Below are positions 11,740-25,190 of a stretch of DNA of 64,000 nucleotides, piece after piece. The stretch lies in assembly GCF_047511655.1 (NCBI RefSeq), contig NC_133389.1, forward strand, positions 39,229,295 to 39,293,294, written 5' to 3'. Each line of letters starts with the position of its first letter. Positions within the stretch are counted from its first letter, which is position 1. The position numbers were made by a program, and so were the translations under genes. Source of the DNA: Castor canadensis. Taxonomy: Eukaryota > Chordata > Mammalia > Rodentia > Castoridae. Under the pieces are notes generated by a model. That model had not been told where the DNA came from and did no database searches. It saw only the letters and a list, made by a program, of their open reading frames with translations.

Positions 11740-12150
11740 ATGCCTGTCTTATTAGCAGTATAACTTCTACGTCCATTTATGTTGTAGAATGTGTCACAAT
11801 TTGCTTTTTTAAGATTGAATAATGTTCTGTTGGGTATATATATTGTATTTTGTTCATTCATGTACTGATGGATCCTTAGGTTTCATCTCTTGAGTGCTGT
11901 AAAAGTGCTGTTATGACTCTTGTTGTACAGTGTCTTTGAGACCTTGCTTTCAATTCTTTGGGAGGTTATTTATCCAGAAATGGAGTTGCTAGTTCTATTT
12001 TTCAGTTTTTTTTTTTTTTAAGGAATCAACATACTTGTTTTCTTCATTGCTATACCATTTTATATTCTCACCAGCAGCACACAAGGTTTATAATTTCTCT
12101 GCATCCTTGGCAGCACTTGATATGTTCCATTTTATATGTCAGTAGCTAGC
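11740..12150 (-). repeat. old L1 fragment, ORF2 3' end
   Basis: Reverse L1 signature: TTGTTCATTCATGTACTGAT, GGAAATGG-type tract and CTCACCAGCAGCACACAAGG. Diverged; ends near TTATATGTCAGT. Confidence 0.75.
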
Positions 12151-12217
12151 TTGTTGGTTATGAAATTTGACTTTTGCCATTTCTTGTTTGTCTCTCTTTG
12201 CTTCATTGCTTGAGCTT

Positions 12218-12410
12218 TTTTTTTTTTTTTTGGTGGAACTGGAGTTTGAACTCAGGGCTTTGTACTTGTAAAGCAGGTGCTGTACTGCTTGAGCCATACC
12301 TCTAGTCCATTTTGCTCCGGTTATTTTGGAGCTGGGAATCTCGTGAATTATTTGCTTGGTCCTGATCCGAGCCTCCCAAGTAGCTAAGATTATAGGCATG
12401 ACCCCTGGCA
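12218..12410 (-). repeat. composite B1-ID SINE
   Basis: Reverse copy with a T tract, ID half (GGTGGAACTGGAGTTTGAAC) and B1-like half ending GATTATAGGCATGACCCCTG. Confidence 0.85.
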
Positions 12411-12594
12411 TCTGGAGCATACTGATTGATTTTCTGTACATCTGCTAGACACTTATGGTTTTAAGTTATTTGTATAAATGTTTTTCCAAGTATACTTCTT
12501 TATATATATGTGCAAATACATATGTATATATATACTTACACATTGGCAGAAATGTGGGAAGTGCCAAAAATCATGTAAAAGAGAGTAAAAACTG

Positions 12595-12672
12595 GGCTGG
12601 AGGCATGGCGTAAGTGGCAACATGCCTGTCTCGCAAGTGGGAAGCCCTGAGTTTGGTTGTTGATACTGAAAG
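12595..12672 (+). repeat. ID-type SINE
   Basis: GGGCTGGAGGCATGGCGTAA through GAAGCCCTGAGTTTGG. Confidence 0.75.
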
Positions 12673-13779
12673 TACATGAGCTGAAATAATAGCCCTTTGT
12701 CAGTTTTTCTCTCTTCCTTCTGAACTTCTTCCTTAACGTTTCCCTATGTACCAATTTTGTTTATAGAATGTCAGATTGTTTTATTGGTATTTAAAGAAAC
12801 TTTGTGAAATTTTATATTGTTTCGTTACCAGTATTATGTAGTATCTGTCACTAAAAGCTTAAAAAGATTTTCCAGACAGGTATGTCAGCATAAAGGACAA
12901 ATATAAAAGCAATGAAGAGCAACAAAAATCATCCTAGTTTTTGCATGTCTGAGAGTAGCTTTCTTTTCTAACCATCCAACACCCTGGCCAGATGACTTTT
13001 CCTTGTTACATCTAGGTGTTGTCATTTTTTCTTTCGTCCTATAAATTTAAAATATTATATTGAGGGTACTAGTCTTTCATTACTTTTGTTTGATATTTGA
13101 TATTCCCTACTAATAGAAAGATCTAAGTAGCCTTATATTGTTAATTCTGAATTTTTTGTTTTTCATTAAATTTCTATCATGTGTGTTGAATGTTCTAAAT
13201 CATTCTTTTCTCTTATTTTTTCCACTCATCACTTTTTTCCTCATTATTTCATTTGTTGTTGCTTTTTAAAATTCTGTTCTTCCTTATTGCATGAGATCTC
13301 TGTCTAATATTGAAAGTAGTTTTGTTAGATTTTTGAGGGTCTCTGTTCAGGAAAGAGATGACTAACATGTTTTCTTAGCTAGCTTACAGATTCTACACTT
13401 CAGGGCAAGGAGAGAAGGAAATGTGTCAGAGTTTGGTGAATTTTCTGAGTCAGCCCAAACCTAACTGGAAGCTGTGTCTATTTTTTTCCCAGCGCTGCAG
13501 CCATATTGTCCAGTACTCCTTCTGTCGTTGTGATCCCTGGACTTTGTCCCTTGTCTCTAAGAGTCATAGTAGGCACAGGCTATCTTTTAAAAATAATTTG
13601 GAATAGAGTCAGCAAGTATTATGAATGTTTGCAATAACTGAGAAATAATCATTCGTTGAGCTCTTGGCATAGTCTAGAGGAGTGTGCAGACATATTCAGT
13701 GGAAATGTAAAAAACTTTAATTAGCTTCTGTCTGTTTTCTGTAAACACGAATATCTGCCTCTTTGTGGGTTAACCTCAT

Positions 13780-13995
13780 TTCATTTTCATGTTTTTTTAT
13801 TAGGACATATTTGTTAGGGAGGGTTCATAGTGACAATTCCAATTAGACTTAAATTGTGCATTGTTTACATTGCCCCCATCGTATTCCTCTCAGCCCCCTC
13901 TCCACTGCACTTAAAGCAATTGCAGGAGGTTTCTTAGTTTTGTTTTGTATAGGTATATGAAGTCCATCTACCATGTACTATCACCTTAATCTCCT
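13780..13995 (-). repeat. probable rodent L1 3'UTR fragment
   Basis: Resembles reversed rodent L1 3'UTR sequence (CCCCATCGTATTCCTCTCAG, CACCTTAATCTCCTTAACCC). Weak call. Confidence 0.35.
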
Positions 13996-14542
13996 TAACC
14001 CCTTAGGTTTTGATTGCTGACAATGAGATGCTTAAAGCAGTTTCTTTCCACTACATTTAGATTACTTTCCTAATCTGTGGGTTTAGGAATTATGGAAGAA
14101 TTGAAAGTATATGTTTCATAAAAATATTGGCCTCTGAGAAAGGATGATTTAAATAAGCAAAGTAAATAAATATGTAATGAATCTTTATGGTTTTACTCTT
14201 TCCAATAAATAAAAATTCTTGCATAGTTTATGGCATTTGTTTTTGGTGCATATAAACTTTTTTCTTCTGGGCTCTGAGCTTTTTGTTTATGGTGTATGTA
14301 TTTTTGACAGTGTAGCATTGGCACTTTTTTGCTTATTTTAATTTTGGAACTGTCTCAAACCTTGTTATTTTAAACATCTGCCATTGTTAATCTTGGAGTT
14401 GTTAATTGGCTTGTTACAAATGAGTTTTAAAAATAATCTTTTTTTTATGTTGAGCCAATATTTCAGCTTGTATTCTTTTTTTTTTTTTTTTTTAATTTTT
14501 GCCATTTCTTGTTTGGCGCTCACCGTTTCTTGAACAAACTTC

Positions 14543-14750
14543 ATTTTTTGTTTGTTTGTTTTTGGTGGAACTGGGGTTTAAACTCAGGGCTTTGCACTGG
14601 TAAACCAGGTGCTCTACAGCTTGAGCCACACCCCCAGTTCATTTTGCTCTTGTTATTTTGGAGCTGGGGTCTTGTATACTATTTGCCAGGGCCCAATCTC
14701 AGCCTCCCAAGTAGCTAGGATTACAGACATAAGCCACTGGCACCTGGCAT
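14543..14750 (-). repeat. composite B1-ID SINE
   Basis: GTGGAACTGGGGTTTAAACT through GGATTACAGACATAAGCCAC, with a GTTTGTTTGTTT tail. A separate T run sits at 14477-14495. Confidence 0.85.
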
Positions 14751-14904
14751 TAAGCACATTGCTTAAGAACAGATATATTTTGAATTACAGATAAATTTTT
14801 TTAAATTACATGTTAAAGAAATAATGCCACAAATAGAGGGCTGTGGTTAGAAGTTTGTCTTCATTGATTTTGGTCCTACTTAAATCACTGAACACTTAAG
14901 CCAT

Positions 14905-15118
14905 TTAGCTTTGTGGTGAAGAGTGGGGACTCAGGAATTGTGTTGCTTGTTTAAATTCTGTTTCATTACTTAGCCTAGTGGCTTGGGCAAAGAACTTGAC
15001 CTCTTTGTACCCCGTTCCTTATCTATCAAATAAGGATACATATTGCAACTACTTAATATGGTTGTGAGGAGATTCAAACAAGTTGGGTGCTTAAAACTTC
15101 CTAGTATATAATAAATTC
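14905..15118 (+). repeat. MIR
   Basis: Forward MIR with the core GGCAAAGAACTTGACCTCTT and CTATCAAATAAGGATA. Confidence 0.65.
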
Positions 15119-15889
15119 TTAACAAGTTTTAGCCCAAGACAAAATTTGGAGGTTTCCTGTCTAGTGTACATTTGTCATTTAACTTATTTTATAAGGATAC
15201 TCTTGAGGGTATCAGATGTCCCAAAGAGAAGGTGTGTATCTTGCTAGTTACAGTGTTTGTATCTTGATGATTGCAACTGGGTTTCTTAGTACCTTTAAAT
15301 AATGTATGTGCTCACTCAGGTTTTGAGATTCTGGTTTATCTGAGTCAAGCCCACTTTTCTGCTTATGGAATCTACTTTTCAAAATTAGATACAGTATTTG
15401 TGGTTCACCTTTTTTTAAAGATTTTTTTGAAGTAGTTGTTAAATGTATCCAGTTGATGTGAAGTACTTTTTAATTTCCTTCCCTCCGTCAGTGTTGTAGA
15501 ATATGATTGGTTAGGGCAGGAGATCTGGATTCAATTAAAGTGCAGTATTCATCTTATTTTCTTGCCTGATCTAGATGTTCACTGTCTTTTGTAGAGAAAA
15601 TGAAAGTTCATATTCTATCCCTGGTTTTTTAAAAAATGTTGAACTGAGTTGCAGTTCCAGAACTTATAGAAAAGTGAATATATTTGAATATAATGAAGAA
15701 ATATATAAAGCCAGACAAGTATATTCTTTACCATACTATATAACAACATAGTAAGGATGTATGCAAATGTAATTTACACAGCTATTATATAAATATAAAT
15801 TGTTAAGATAGATTCAACAAGAAAAATAAAGTGGAGAGACAGATGAAATAGAGGGATTGAGGGGGTGAAATGTGGACAGTTACAGGGCA

Positions 15890-16045
15890 GTAGTCACTAG
15901 CTATATGTGCTATTGAAATTAATTAACATAAGATATAATTCATTTTCTCAGTAGCAGCCACATTTCAAGTGCTCAGTAGCCACATATGCTAACTGGCTAC
16001 TATGTTGGGTGATACAGATATGGAACAGTTCCATTGTCACAAGTT
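15890..16045 (+). repeat. hAT-type DNA transposon remnant
   Basis: Contains the MER-type pair CTATATGTGCTATTGAAATT and CATTTCAAGTGCTCAGTAGC found in non-autonomous hAT elements (from memory). Confidence 0.55.
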
Positions 16046-17119
16046 CTATTCGTAATTATTGATAGATTGCCCAAAAGGTAAGCTTAGACAAAATAATGAA
16101 ATAAATGCATAGGAAGTGGCAAGAGTGAGCTTGCAATATATGATGCGTGTAATTTCTCTACTGTATTGTGAAAGAATGCTGTGGTTGCCCCAGAAGAGAC
16201 GGTATTCCTAGAAGATGGTATGCAGACAGGATTAAATTTAAGAAATAATCTGTATTCTTGCGTGTACTGTTGTAAAGGTGGGAGCATTTGCACAAATGCT
16301 CCCCACCAGAAGTGGAGGCAATAGGAGGTTGGAACAAAACACAGTGACTAACTAAGAACACTAGTGAAAACAGTTGAGAGGGTTAGCCCCTGTGTAGCCC
16401 CTTTTTGGGATCAAGTAGCAGTGGTTAGGAGTCTGGCATTTGGAGCAGAGAAAAAGGGTGGTATCCTTCCACAGATTGATAAGGGTCAGGAGTGATGGAG
16501 GTTCTCTGTATATAGAAAACACCTTGCTGTGATTGTCCACATTTGCTCTTGTAAACCTTACGACAGCACAAGTAGGTTATACATATAGTCTGTAGTTAAA
16601 TGAAGATGTTTACAGCACCAGAACTACCAAGAATTTTTAGAAAGACACTGTAAAAAAGGGGGAAAGAGGACCAACTTTTTAAAAATCATTTTTACATTTA
16701 CTCATGTGTATATATTGTTTAGACTATCTTCCCCCCCCCCAGGAATAACTTTTGTCTAATAAATAGTTATCCTTGTCACAAGTATCAGCACTCTATAGAC
16801 CCTACTGTACAAAACTGAAATGTTTATTATAACATCATCATAGGGTAGTTTTGAGATGTTTGGTGATTTATGAAAGCCTGAATTTGACATTAAAAAAAAA
16901 AAAACTTAGGATTATTGGTGTAGTAAAGTGATCTTCCAGTGAAAGTAGGAATGCCTTGTTAATTCAGAACTTCTGAAGATTTCACAGTACATTCGTAAAT
17001 ATGATAGTGTTAAAAAGTTACTTTGATAGGACACATGAAGAGGAAAGGGAGCAAAACTGAAAAGAGAGAAAACCTAAGGAAAACTAAGAAAAGGAAATAA
17101 TATAGAAATGAACAAATAG

Positions 17120-17215
17120 CCAGGTATGGTTATGTATGCCTGTAATTCTAGCACTCAAGAGGCTGAAGCAGGAGGATTGTGAGTTTGAGGCCAGTATGGA
17201 CTACATAGGGATTTA
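17120..17215 (+). repeat. B1-like SINE
   Basis: AGCCAGGTATGGTTATGTAT through GGCCAGTATGGACTACATAG. Confidence 0.75.
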
Positions 17216-17577
17216 GAAATGAACAAGCAGTACAGCTTTCATCATGCCTGCCAGAATTTAGTACTATGTCCCCATCTAGCAGCTGGATCATATGTGCCAG
17301 ACAACCCTTCTTCCTCAGCTCCCTATCTAGACCTCTTAGGATTTATCATCTGCAGGAAAAAGTGACACATCTAGGTGGCCTGCACCAGAGAGCCAGGTTG
17401 AGTGTAAGATGCCATCTCAGGTGTGATCTGCTAGATTTCATTCTGTCTGCATGCCAGCATTGTTGCCTTTTCTGCCTTTAGGCACCATTTCCCTTCACTT
17501 GAGCATCTATTCTCTTTTTTTTAAAGAAAGCTCCTTTTCACTCAAGAAATGCCCTTGAAGCCTCCAGTTGCTTACTG

Positions 17578-17926
17578 GTTTTGTTTGTTTGTTTTAGGCA
17601 GTACTGAGGTTTGAACTTGGGGTCTTGCACTTACTAGAGAGGCACTGTTTCACTTGAGCCACACCCTCCAGACTTTTTTTTTTTTTTGCTATAATTATTC
17701 ATTTGAATATGGTCTTGTTTATGGCCAGGCTGGCCCGGACTGAGATCCTCCTAATTACGCCTTCTGTGTAGCTGGAATGACAGTTGCACCCCCACCACAC
17801 CCAGCTATTCATTGGTTGAAATGGGGTCTCACAGACTTTTTGTCTGTACTGACCTCAAGCCATGACCCTCCTGATCTCTTGCCTTCTGAGTAACTCGGAT
17901 TACAGGCATGAGCCACTGTGCCCAGC
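17578..17926 (-). repeat. SINE cluster: ID-type plus two B1-like halves
   Basis: Reverse ID (CAGTACTGAGGTTTGAACTT), then a B1-like monomer ending ACACCCAGCT and a second ending GATTACAGGCATGAGCCACT. Either two insertions or an older trimeric form. Confidence 0.7.
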
Positions 17927-18189
17927 TTGATTTTGTTTTTGAGACAGCCTCAGTTGCTCAGATCCCTTGAACTTAATCCCTTACCTCAGCTTCCCACTAC
18001 AATACCTGTCTTTCTTTTGAGATTCTTAGAATTCTTAGGTCTCTTGAATGAAACTTCCCAATCTGGCATAAAGGAAATATTACCATACACTACATGGGAA
18101 AAAAATTAAGTGTCTGTGTACCTAATCTGAAACCCTACTATTTTGTAGATGTGATAATACTTCAAATTTTAGTCATAAACTAATAATAC

Positions 18190-18315
18190 CTTGCATTGAC
18201 TCTGTGCCGAGGCACTGCTCTGTGTACTTTTCCTATTTTTATTGGTACTGTGACTGTAGGAGGAAGGTAGTATACCCATTTTATGAATGAGAACATTGAG
18301 GCATAGAACTGTTAA
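18190..18315 (-). repeat. MIR fragment
   Basis: Reverse MIR (CCCATTTTATGAATGAGAAC, GAGGCATAGAACTGTTAA). Confidence 0.5.
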
Positions 18316-18371
18316 TATATGATCTTCAAGGAAAGTTTGAAAAATACCATGAAGCTCCTCAGAAGATTTTG

Positions 18372-18450
18372 ATGTCTCTGTTGCTCAGTGGTGGAGCACT
18401 TACCTAACACAAGGCCCTGGGTTCAATCTTCAGCACTGCCCACACAAATT
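18372..18450 (+). repeat. ID-type SINE, diverged
   Basis: TTGCTCAGTGGTGGAGCACT through GGGTTCAATCTTCAGCACTG. Confidence 0.65.
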
Positions 18451-19082
18451 TAAATTTTTATTGTAAATACAATTTTTATTAAAGGTAAGCAGCTGTAGCT
18501 ATCCTGTCTATAGATTAACACCCTACTTGAATTATCTGTCTCAACTAGTTTTCAGTGAATATACAATACGGAGTGAAAAAATGAATTGAGAATTGAGAGT
18601 TATGGGCTCATAACTTACTGTTTGAACCTGAACAAACTAACTATCAAGACCATACTCTTTCCTCATCTTTAAAATGTAGATTTCAAGCCTCATTTATAAG
18701 ATCCACTCTAGCTCTAAAATTCAGGGCTTTGGACCTTTTCCCTTATTATTTCATAGTTAAGTACTTCTGAATATGTTTAATTCACCTTTTAAGAGTGATG
18801 TGTAGAGATTAAGAATTTTTTCGTTGCCTTTTTCCAAGAAGTTTCCCATCATAAAACAAAACATGCTGCTTTTATACTGAAGAAAAAAGAACTACTCAAG
18901 TTCACACCAATGACTGAAAATAATCATTATTGTTCCACTCTCCTTTGTTTTTTGTTTTATATGTCTGCATATATATAATTTTACCTTTTAAAGATGTTTG
19001 TGAAAGTGACTCTTTTTTTGTACCTAACATTGTAGGTAGTCAGCATTTATTGCATCTTTTGTTTCGTACGGGAATGCAACTT

Positions 19083-19290
19083 CTTTTTTTGTGGTACTGA
19101 GGATTTAATTTAGGCCTTTGAACTTGCTAGGGAAACACTCTACCACTTGACCCATGCCCTCTGTCCATTTGCTTTTAGTTTGTTTTTCAGATAAGGTGTT
19201 GAACTTTTGCTGGCCTGCCTTGGTCTGTGATCCTCCTACCTCTACCTCCTGAGTAGCTAGGACCATTGTTGTGTGCCAGCATGCCTGGCC
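19083..19290 (-). repeat. composite B1-ID SINE
   Basis: Reverse: TTTGTGGTACTGAGGATTTA, then a B1-like half ending GTGCCAGCATGCCTGGC. Confidence 0.75.
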
Positions 19291-19555
19291 CTAACTTTTT
19301 TTTTTAATGTTCCATTTATCCACATCGAGGAAATAAGTTATACTTGTTGGACCAATTGAGAGAACTAGGTTTACATGACAAAGGGTGGGGGTTACTATAA
19401 AAAGAATTTGCTAAGTACCTGATTAATAAAAATCTTCACTTCATCTCTACATCCAGTACCTTCAGTACACCACTGTAATTGGTGGAGTGGTCTTACTGGT
19501 AACTATCTCATCTCATGTAATGTTCCTTCCCTTTCCTCTTCTCCCCTCTCTTCTT

Positions 19556-19876
19556 TCAGTGGTACTGGAGTTTGAACTCAGGACTTCATGCCTGCTAGAC
19601 AGGCCTTGAGCCACTCTGCCAGCCCTCCCCCCTCCCCTTTCTTTAGATTATTTTTCATGTAAGTTCTCACGGTTTTCCCTGGGCATAGCCACAGACCAAG
19701 ACCTTCCTACCTAAGCCTCCTAACTAGCTTGGATTACATACCTTCCCTACCATGTCCAGCTTTTTTGTTGAATTGGGGTCTTGCTAACTTTTTGCTTAGG
19801 CTAACCTCAAACCGGCACTCTCCCAATCCTCACCTACCAAGTAGCTGGGATTGCAGCATGAGCCACCATGCCCAGT
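19556..19876 (-). repeat. composite SINE (ID plus two B1-like halves)
   Basis: Reverse: GTGGTACTGGAGTTTGAACT, CCTAACTAGCTTGGATTACA, and a second B1-like half ending CATGAGCCACCATGCCCAG. Same three-part structure as 17578-17926. Confidence 0.7.
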
Positions 19877-20799
19877 CATTGTTTTAATTCTCTTTAATTC
19901 CTAGGTACTTTAGTTATATGACTATTCAGAATATAGCTATATATGTTTAGTTTTCATTGATTAAAACAAAGTTGAGTGTCCATAAAGCATCAGAAAGGCA
20001 GATTATAGAATGAGAAGTACAAGATTATGAGCTCTTTTGAGTTCCAGCAGCTTTGACAAATTTATGTGCTCACAAATTTGCTTACACATTCAGTTGATTA
20101 GGGCTGCCTGTGAAACTCATTATTTATTGGTTAATGTTCTTAACAGGTAGATAAGATCTTTGGCCCATACTCAGTGCAAATTGAATGAGGAATACTGTCA
20201 AAAACATTGTATTCTCTCACCATCCTCTTTGCCTGAAAATTCCCGGTATAAATTCCTGCATGTAAATTACAAGCTAATTGTGTCAGTGTAGTGAAGTCTG
20301 GCTTAGCATCACTTCCTGGGAGAAAGCACTGATCATGTGTAGGTATTAGACAGTGCCGGATTAGGGTACTATGAAGCTATGCTAATAAACACATTTTAGA
20401 ATATGGAACGTTCTAGCATATTGGATACAGGTTAAGCCACAGCTGGATTTCTGTATTCAACCCTGGATTCCACATTAGGAAAACAAATTAAGTTGCCACC
20501 GTTTCTCCAGAGGCAGGGGCTAGGGAGGCAAAGGAAATGCAAACAGAAACTAAAGAGAACAGTTGAGAGGATTAGGGAGATCAGAGATGGGGGGGTGAGG
20601 GGGATAGGATTTACATTCATCCGACTTCAGATGCCTCAAAAGCTATTATAAAAGAGGGATTGGGTTTGCTTCTGAGGATAGAACTAGGACCAGTGGTACA
20701 AGTAACAAATAAGACCATTCTGCCACTTTAAACTGCCTAATGTGAGAAGGCCATTTAATAAAGTAGTACATTGCAGTCTCTGGCTACCTTCAACACAGC

Positions 20800-21710
20800 C
20801 TGACTCCTGGCAAGATTAACAACCTCATACCACAGATCTGTGCACCTTACTGTTATCTGATATGTCATGTTTGGGTTCCAATAAAAAATTACAAGGCATG
20901 CTAGTAGGCAAGAGTCAAAACAAACATCAGAACCAGACTCATGTATGACACAAATTTGGAGTTACCAGATCAAGAATTTAATGTGACTGATTAATATGTT
21001 AAAGACTCATGGGAAAAGCACACACCATGCAAGAATGGATGGAGAAAGGTGGAGATGCTCAGAAAAAAAAAATGATAGAAGCTTGAAAGAAATGAAGAGT
21101 GCCTTTGATGGGTACCTCAGTAGACTGAATGCTGGCAATGAAAAAAGTTGTTGAATTTGAGGATAGGTCAATGGGAACTTCCCAAACTGAGATGCAGATT
21201 GAAAAAAGAATGAGAAAATGCAAAGCAAAATCCACAAATAAACATCCAAGAATTTTGACAGTTTGAAAAGGTGTATGTGCTTGGAATACCATAAGAGGGC
21301 AGTATTTAAGTAAAAGAAATATTTGAAGTAGTAGTAGCTAAGAATTTCCAAAATTAATGACAGAAACCAAACTACTGATCCAGGAAAGTCAGACTTTCAA
21401 GCAAGATACAAAAAATAAATTTATAATCTACATGTAGGCAATCTACATGTAGTACATAAAACTGAAGACAACCCTAAATGAAGCCAGAGGAGGGAAAACA
21501 TCTATAAAAGAACAAAGATAAGAATTGCAGTGGACTTGGCAGCAGAGCATTGCAGTCAAGAAAATGTGAGAAGTGCTGAGAGAATCCACTAACCTGGAAT
21601 TCTGTATCTAATGGAATTATAACTGGAGAGTAAAGAATAGTTTGCTGCTGTTGGAGATGATCAAGAAGAGGTTCGGTGGCAAGGACAAGAAAAGTTGGGT
21701 CCAATATTTG
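20800..21710 (+). repeat. old L1M-type element, 5' region
   Basis: Matches the 5' noncoding part of mammalian L1M/HAL1-type elements: TTTGAGGATAGGTCAATGGG, ATCTATAAAAGAACAAAGAT and ACTAACCTGGAATTCTGTAT in the expected order. It explains the - strand open frames at 21007-21351, which are not genes. Confidence 0.7.
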
Positions 21711-22122
21711 CCTAACTGCAACCTTTATATAAATATTAGCTCTGGAAGATTGTGATTAAGTGTTCAGCAAAAATGTTTCAGTGATTTCAATGATTCTGAG
21801 TAATAATTGGAAGCCAATTTCAGTCTTGGAGTTTCACTGTGGTTATCAATATGTTGATCTCAGCAGGACTGTAGCAAGGAACACTTTTTCATTTTTTGCT
21901 CCCAAACATGCCAGAATTTGATTTTTGGCTTGCTTGTTAAAATCTGTCAAGCAGTGTTTCCAGGGACATCCAATTTGGAAAACACCAGGTTAGATAACAG
22001 GTGACATTCAATAATTCTGCAATAGTGTGATTCTTTAGTAACTTAGTAACTGGATAATATGTGCTAAAGGAAGCAGGATAAAGGGTCTCACATACACATA
22101 CACACACACACTAAAAAGAAGA

Positions 22123-22210
22123 AAGGGTTCGTGAAGTGGCTTAAGTGGTAGAACACCTGCCTACCAAGTGTGAGGCCCTGAGTTCAAGCCCCAGTACCGC
22201 CAAAAAAAAA
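22123..22210 (+). repeat. ID-type SINE
   Basis: AAGTGGCTTAAGTGGTAGAA through TCAAGCCCCAGTACCGCC and an A tail; a short CA run precedes it. Confidence 0.85.
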
Positions 22211-22744
22211 CATGATTAAGTCAACTTCATTTAAGAATGAGTACTTGTAGAAACATTGTTGAAGGTTATTTAAGTTGCTTCCCTTTTAATTTTGAAGTTG
22301 CTTAGTTAATAGAGAAATAGCAAAGGTTATACACTGCCTATCAGTTCCTGGCTTACCCACCCCTGCACTCTACCCTCAAGGTCAAAACAATTGTTAAGCT
22401 TTCCTGGAATGTTTGGCACCACTCCTGGTTGGACTAGCCTCTTGCCAATTTCCTTTCCCTTACATCTTCTCTGTGGTGTTCCTACTACTATACTTTCATT
22501 TAAGACAGTTCACCTTAAGGCCCATATGCTATTCATGAGAAAATGAGAACTGTCCGCTACTGGGAAAGCCAGAGATGCTCTAATGACAGACTTGACAGAG
22601 GTGGCAGTTTGTTTCCTTATTGTTCAGAGTTTTGAATTTTAGGGACATGATTGTTAATCCTGTCATGTGGTCCTGTAGTTGATTAACTAGCTTTCACTTA
22701 CATAACATACTTCTTCAGAATACCCATCCCCAAAATAATTCTAG

Positions 22745-22950
22745 CACATGAGAACAGGATAGCATAATGGCTAAGCATGAGGACTGAGGCCTGTCTGGAT
22801 CTGAGCCCCTCCTTTCTTATGTCTGTTAACTTTGGATGAAGAGCTTTAGTGATTAATTCTGATTTAGTTTGATCATCTGTAACACGTGGCTAGTGACATT
22901 CTGCCTGTGAAGATCAAATGGAGTGCTTAGAACAGTTGGCATTTAGAAAG
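22745..22950 (+). repeat. MIR
   Basis: Near full-length MIR: AGGATAGCATAATGGCTAAG through GATCAAATGGAGTGCTTAGA and ACAGTTGGC. Confidence 0.75.
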
Positions 22951-23543
22951 CACATGAGAAATGGAGTAGGTTTCATGTGCTGTATGAAATCTCAGAATGT
23001 ATAAAGCTTATTTATAACATCCTCATTACAGTTTTAGCATTATTGGTCTTCAAGACCCTGTCGATAGCCAAGTTGGGCATCAGGTTTGTTGCGGCAGCAT
23101 GGTGTTTTTCAGTGTGTTATTAATCCAGAAGGCTAACAGAAGTTGTAGTAGTAGGTTTGTTAAGAGAATTGAGAGTAAGCCCTAGCACAGACTTAAGGAA
23201 GTAGCACCCTTTGTTAGATGACATTCATTCACTTACATCAAAGTAATTACCCCTAAGAGGTAATATTTCCCTGTAGTTAAGGGGAAAAAATGACAACTTT
23301 ATCCAAGAATTTAAGATAACACATGAAAAGGATTTGATCCGTTGTATTTTATGCTTAAAAAAATTATCAATTTCAGGATTAGATACCAAGCTGTTTGAGC
23401 ATCTGTTTTCTTGAAGGTAAATGAGGGCAAACCACAGGGATAATGCATTTCACTCTGTTCCTTAGGGTGGTAACGGGATTGACCATCTGCAGTCTCATAA
23501 ACTCCCTCCTGTCATGGAATGTCTTGGCCTTGTTTAAGAAAAT

Positions 23544-23544
23544 A

Positions 23545-23587
<43 letters not shown>
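23544..23587 (+). repeat. (TG)n microsatellite
   Basis: About 22 TG repeats with one TTTG interruption. Confidence 0.95.
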
Positions 23588-23589
<2 letters not shown>

Positions 23590-24832
23590 TGATCAATACT
23601 TCAACTAACTTTTCCTGTAACTTGGCAAAAGAATCCCAATTCCAGGGCAAACAAAATGAGATTTAAAAAAAAATGTGAATTTAAAAAATGAGAATCAGAA
23701 TGTCTTAATAGTTACATTGAAGGCAATGGCTAAAACACTTGTATACTCTTATAAAGTTAACACTTTATAAGAGGACCAGAGGACAGGATGAAAAATGTCA
23801 AAAAGACCATGAAGGGGTTCACAGGAGCACTACCCCAGTTTTTTCAGTGTTCCACATCCCAGGCAGAACCTCTGTTCTACAACTGGGGGCTGGAAACAAG
23901 GAGGGCTCCTCCAGGTTCTCAGCTAACTTAGCCTACAGCTTCACTGTAGCCAAGGCAGCAGGAGCAGCAGGAGAAACACTGCTGTTGATGCTCCTTCTGG
24001 GACTAACACCCTCTATTGGGAGCAGTGAGAAGTGGGGAGGGTGATCCATGTGCTTGTCTGAACTGTTAGGGGAGAAGGAAGAAGCAGTGTTGGTTCCAGT
24101 ACCAGTCTTGCCACTGTTACTGAACTGCGTAAGTTTTCTTGAATAGGTGTTTCTTCATTTGCTCATTACCATTGCTGAGGGCTTTATATTGTGGATTTAA
24201 AAAGTGTTCACATTTCACTGGGGAGTGGAGCTCCTCATGCTGACACGATAGAAGTCAGTTTCTTCTAGATCAGGGGTTCTGAAGCATGTTTTTTTGGGGG
24301 AGGGGCCCTTGATCCTCTCTTTTTGGTTTACTTGTAAAGAAGCCTTGGCCCCTCCCATGTGAATCCATTGTATTGCCATTTTTCTTCAATTGTATTTGTA
24401 GTGAAATACCATTTATGTTTTGGTCTCCCCTCCCCCTAAAATATTTTGTGGAGACAGGAGATCTCATTTGTTCAGTGCTTAGTAAACATGCACCTGCCAT
24501 CACAACACAGGTAGGGCAGACAGGACAGTAAATAGGCAGTCACGTTTTCTAAAACTGCTTTGAAAGAGGAGTACATGTGTGATACTGTTAGGGCCAATCC
24601 AAGAGAGAAGTCTTAATGAATATCAGAACCAAAGTAATATATACACGCAATTGTAAGAATGTTGCTGTAAGAAGCCAGGCCATGGAATCTTGGAGCCTTT
24701 CTCTAGACCACCAGTGAGGTCATTTAAAACTTCCAGGACTGTGGCCTGAATAACAGTTATACACTTAAGAGGTATCATCCAGTTTCTTTTTCAGGCTAGC
24801 GTCAGTTGACCCTAGTAGTTTATTTTATTTTA

Positions 24833-25043
24833 TCTTTTTGGTGGGACTGGAGTTTGAAATCAGTGTTTTGTGCTTGCAAAGAAGGTGCTGTACCATTTGA
24901 GTCACACCTCTAACCCATTTTGCTCTGGTTGTTTTGGAGATGGTGTCTTGAAAAGTATTTGCCTGGGCTGGCGTTGAACCGTGATCCTCCCCGTCTCAGC
25001 CTCCTGTGTAACTAGGATTACAGTGTGAGCCATCTGCTCCTAG
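24833..25043 (-). repeat. composite B1-ID SINE
   Basis: Reverse: TTGGTGGGACTGGAGTTTGA through GGATTACAGTGTGAGCCATC. Confidence 0.8.
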
Positions 25044-25190
25044 TGACCCCAGCTGTTTAAATCTTTTCTTAGTAGAATGTAACAGTAGCAGCAACCATTT
25101 GACTCCATTTTTGTTAATATTTTGTTATTTCATACATTTATAAAGAATACTTCCTCTTAGGATTATTGTCAGGATTAAATGAGTTTATGG

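Noticed and set aside
21007-21351. 114-residue - strand frame
   Set aside because: It is antisense to an old L1M 5' region, whose A-rich sense strand gives Phe/Leu/Ser-rich antisense frames.
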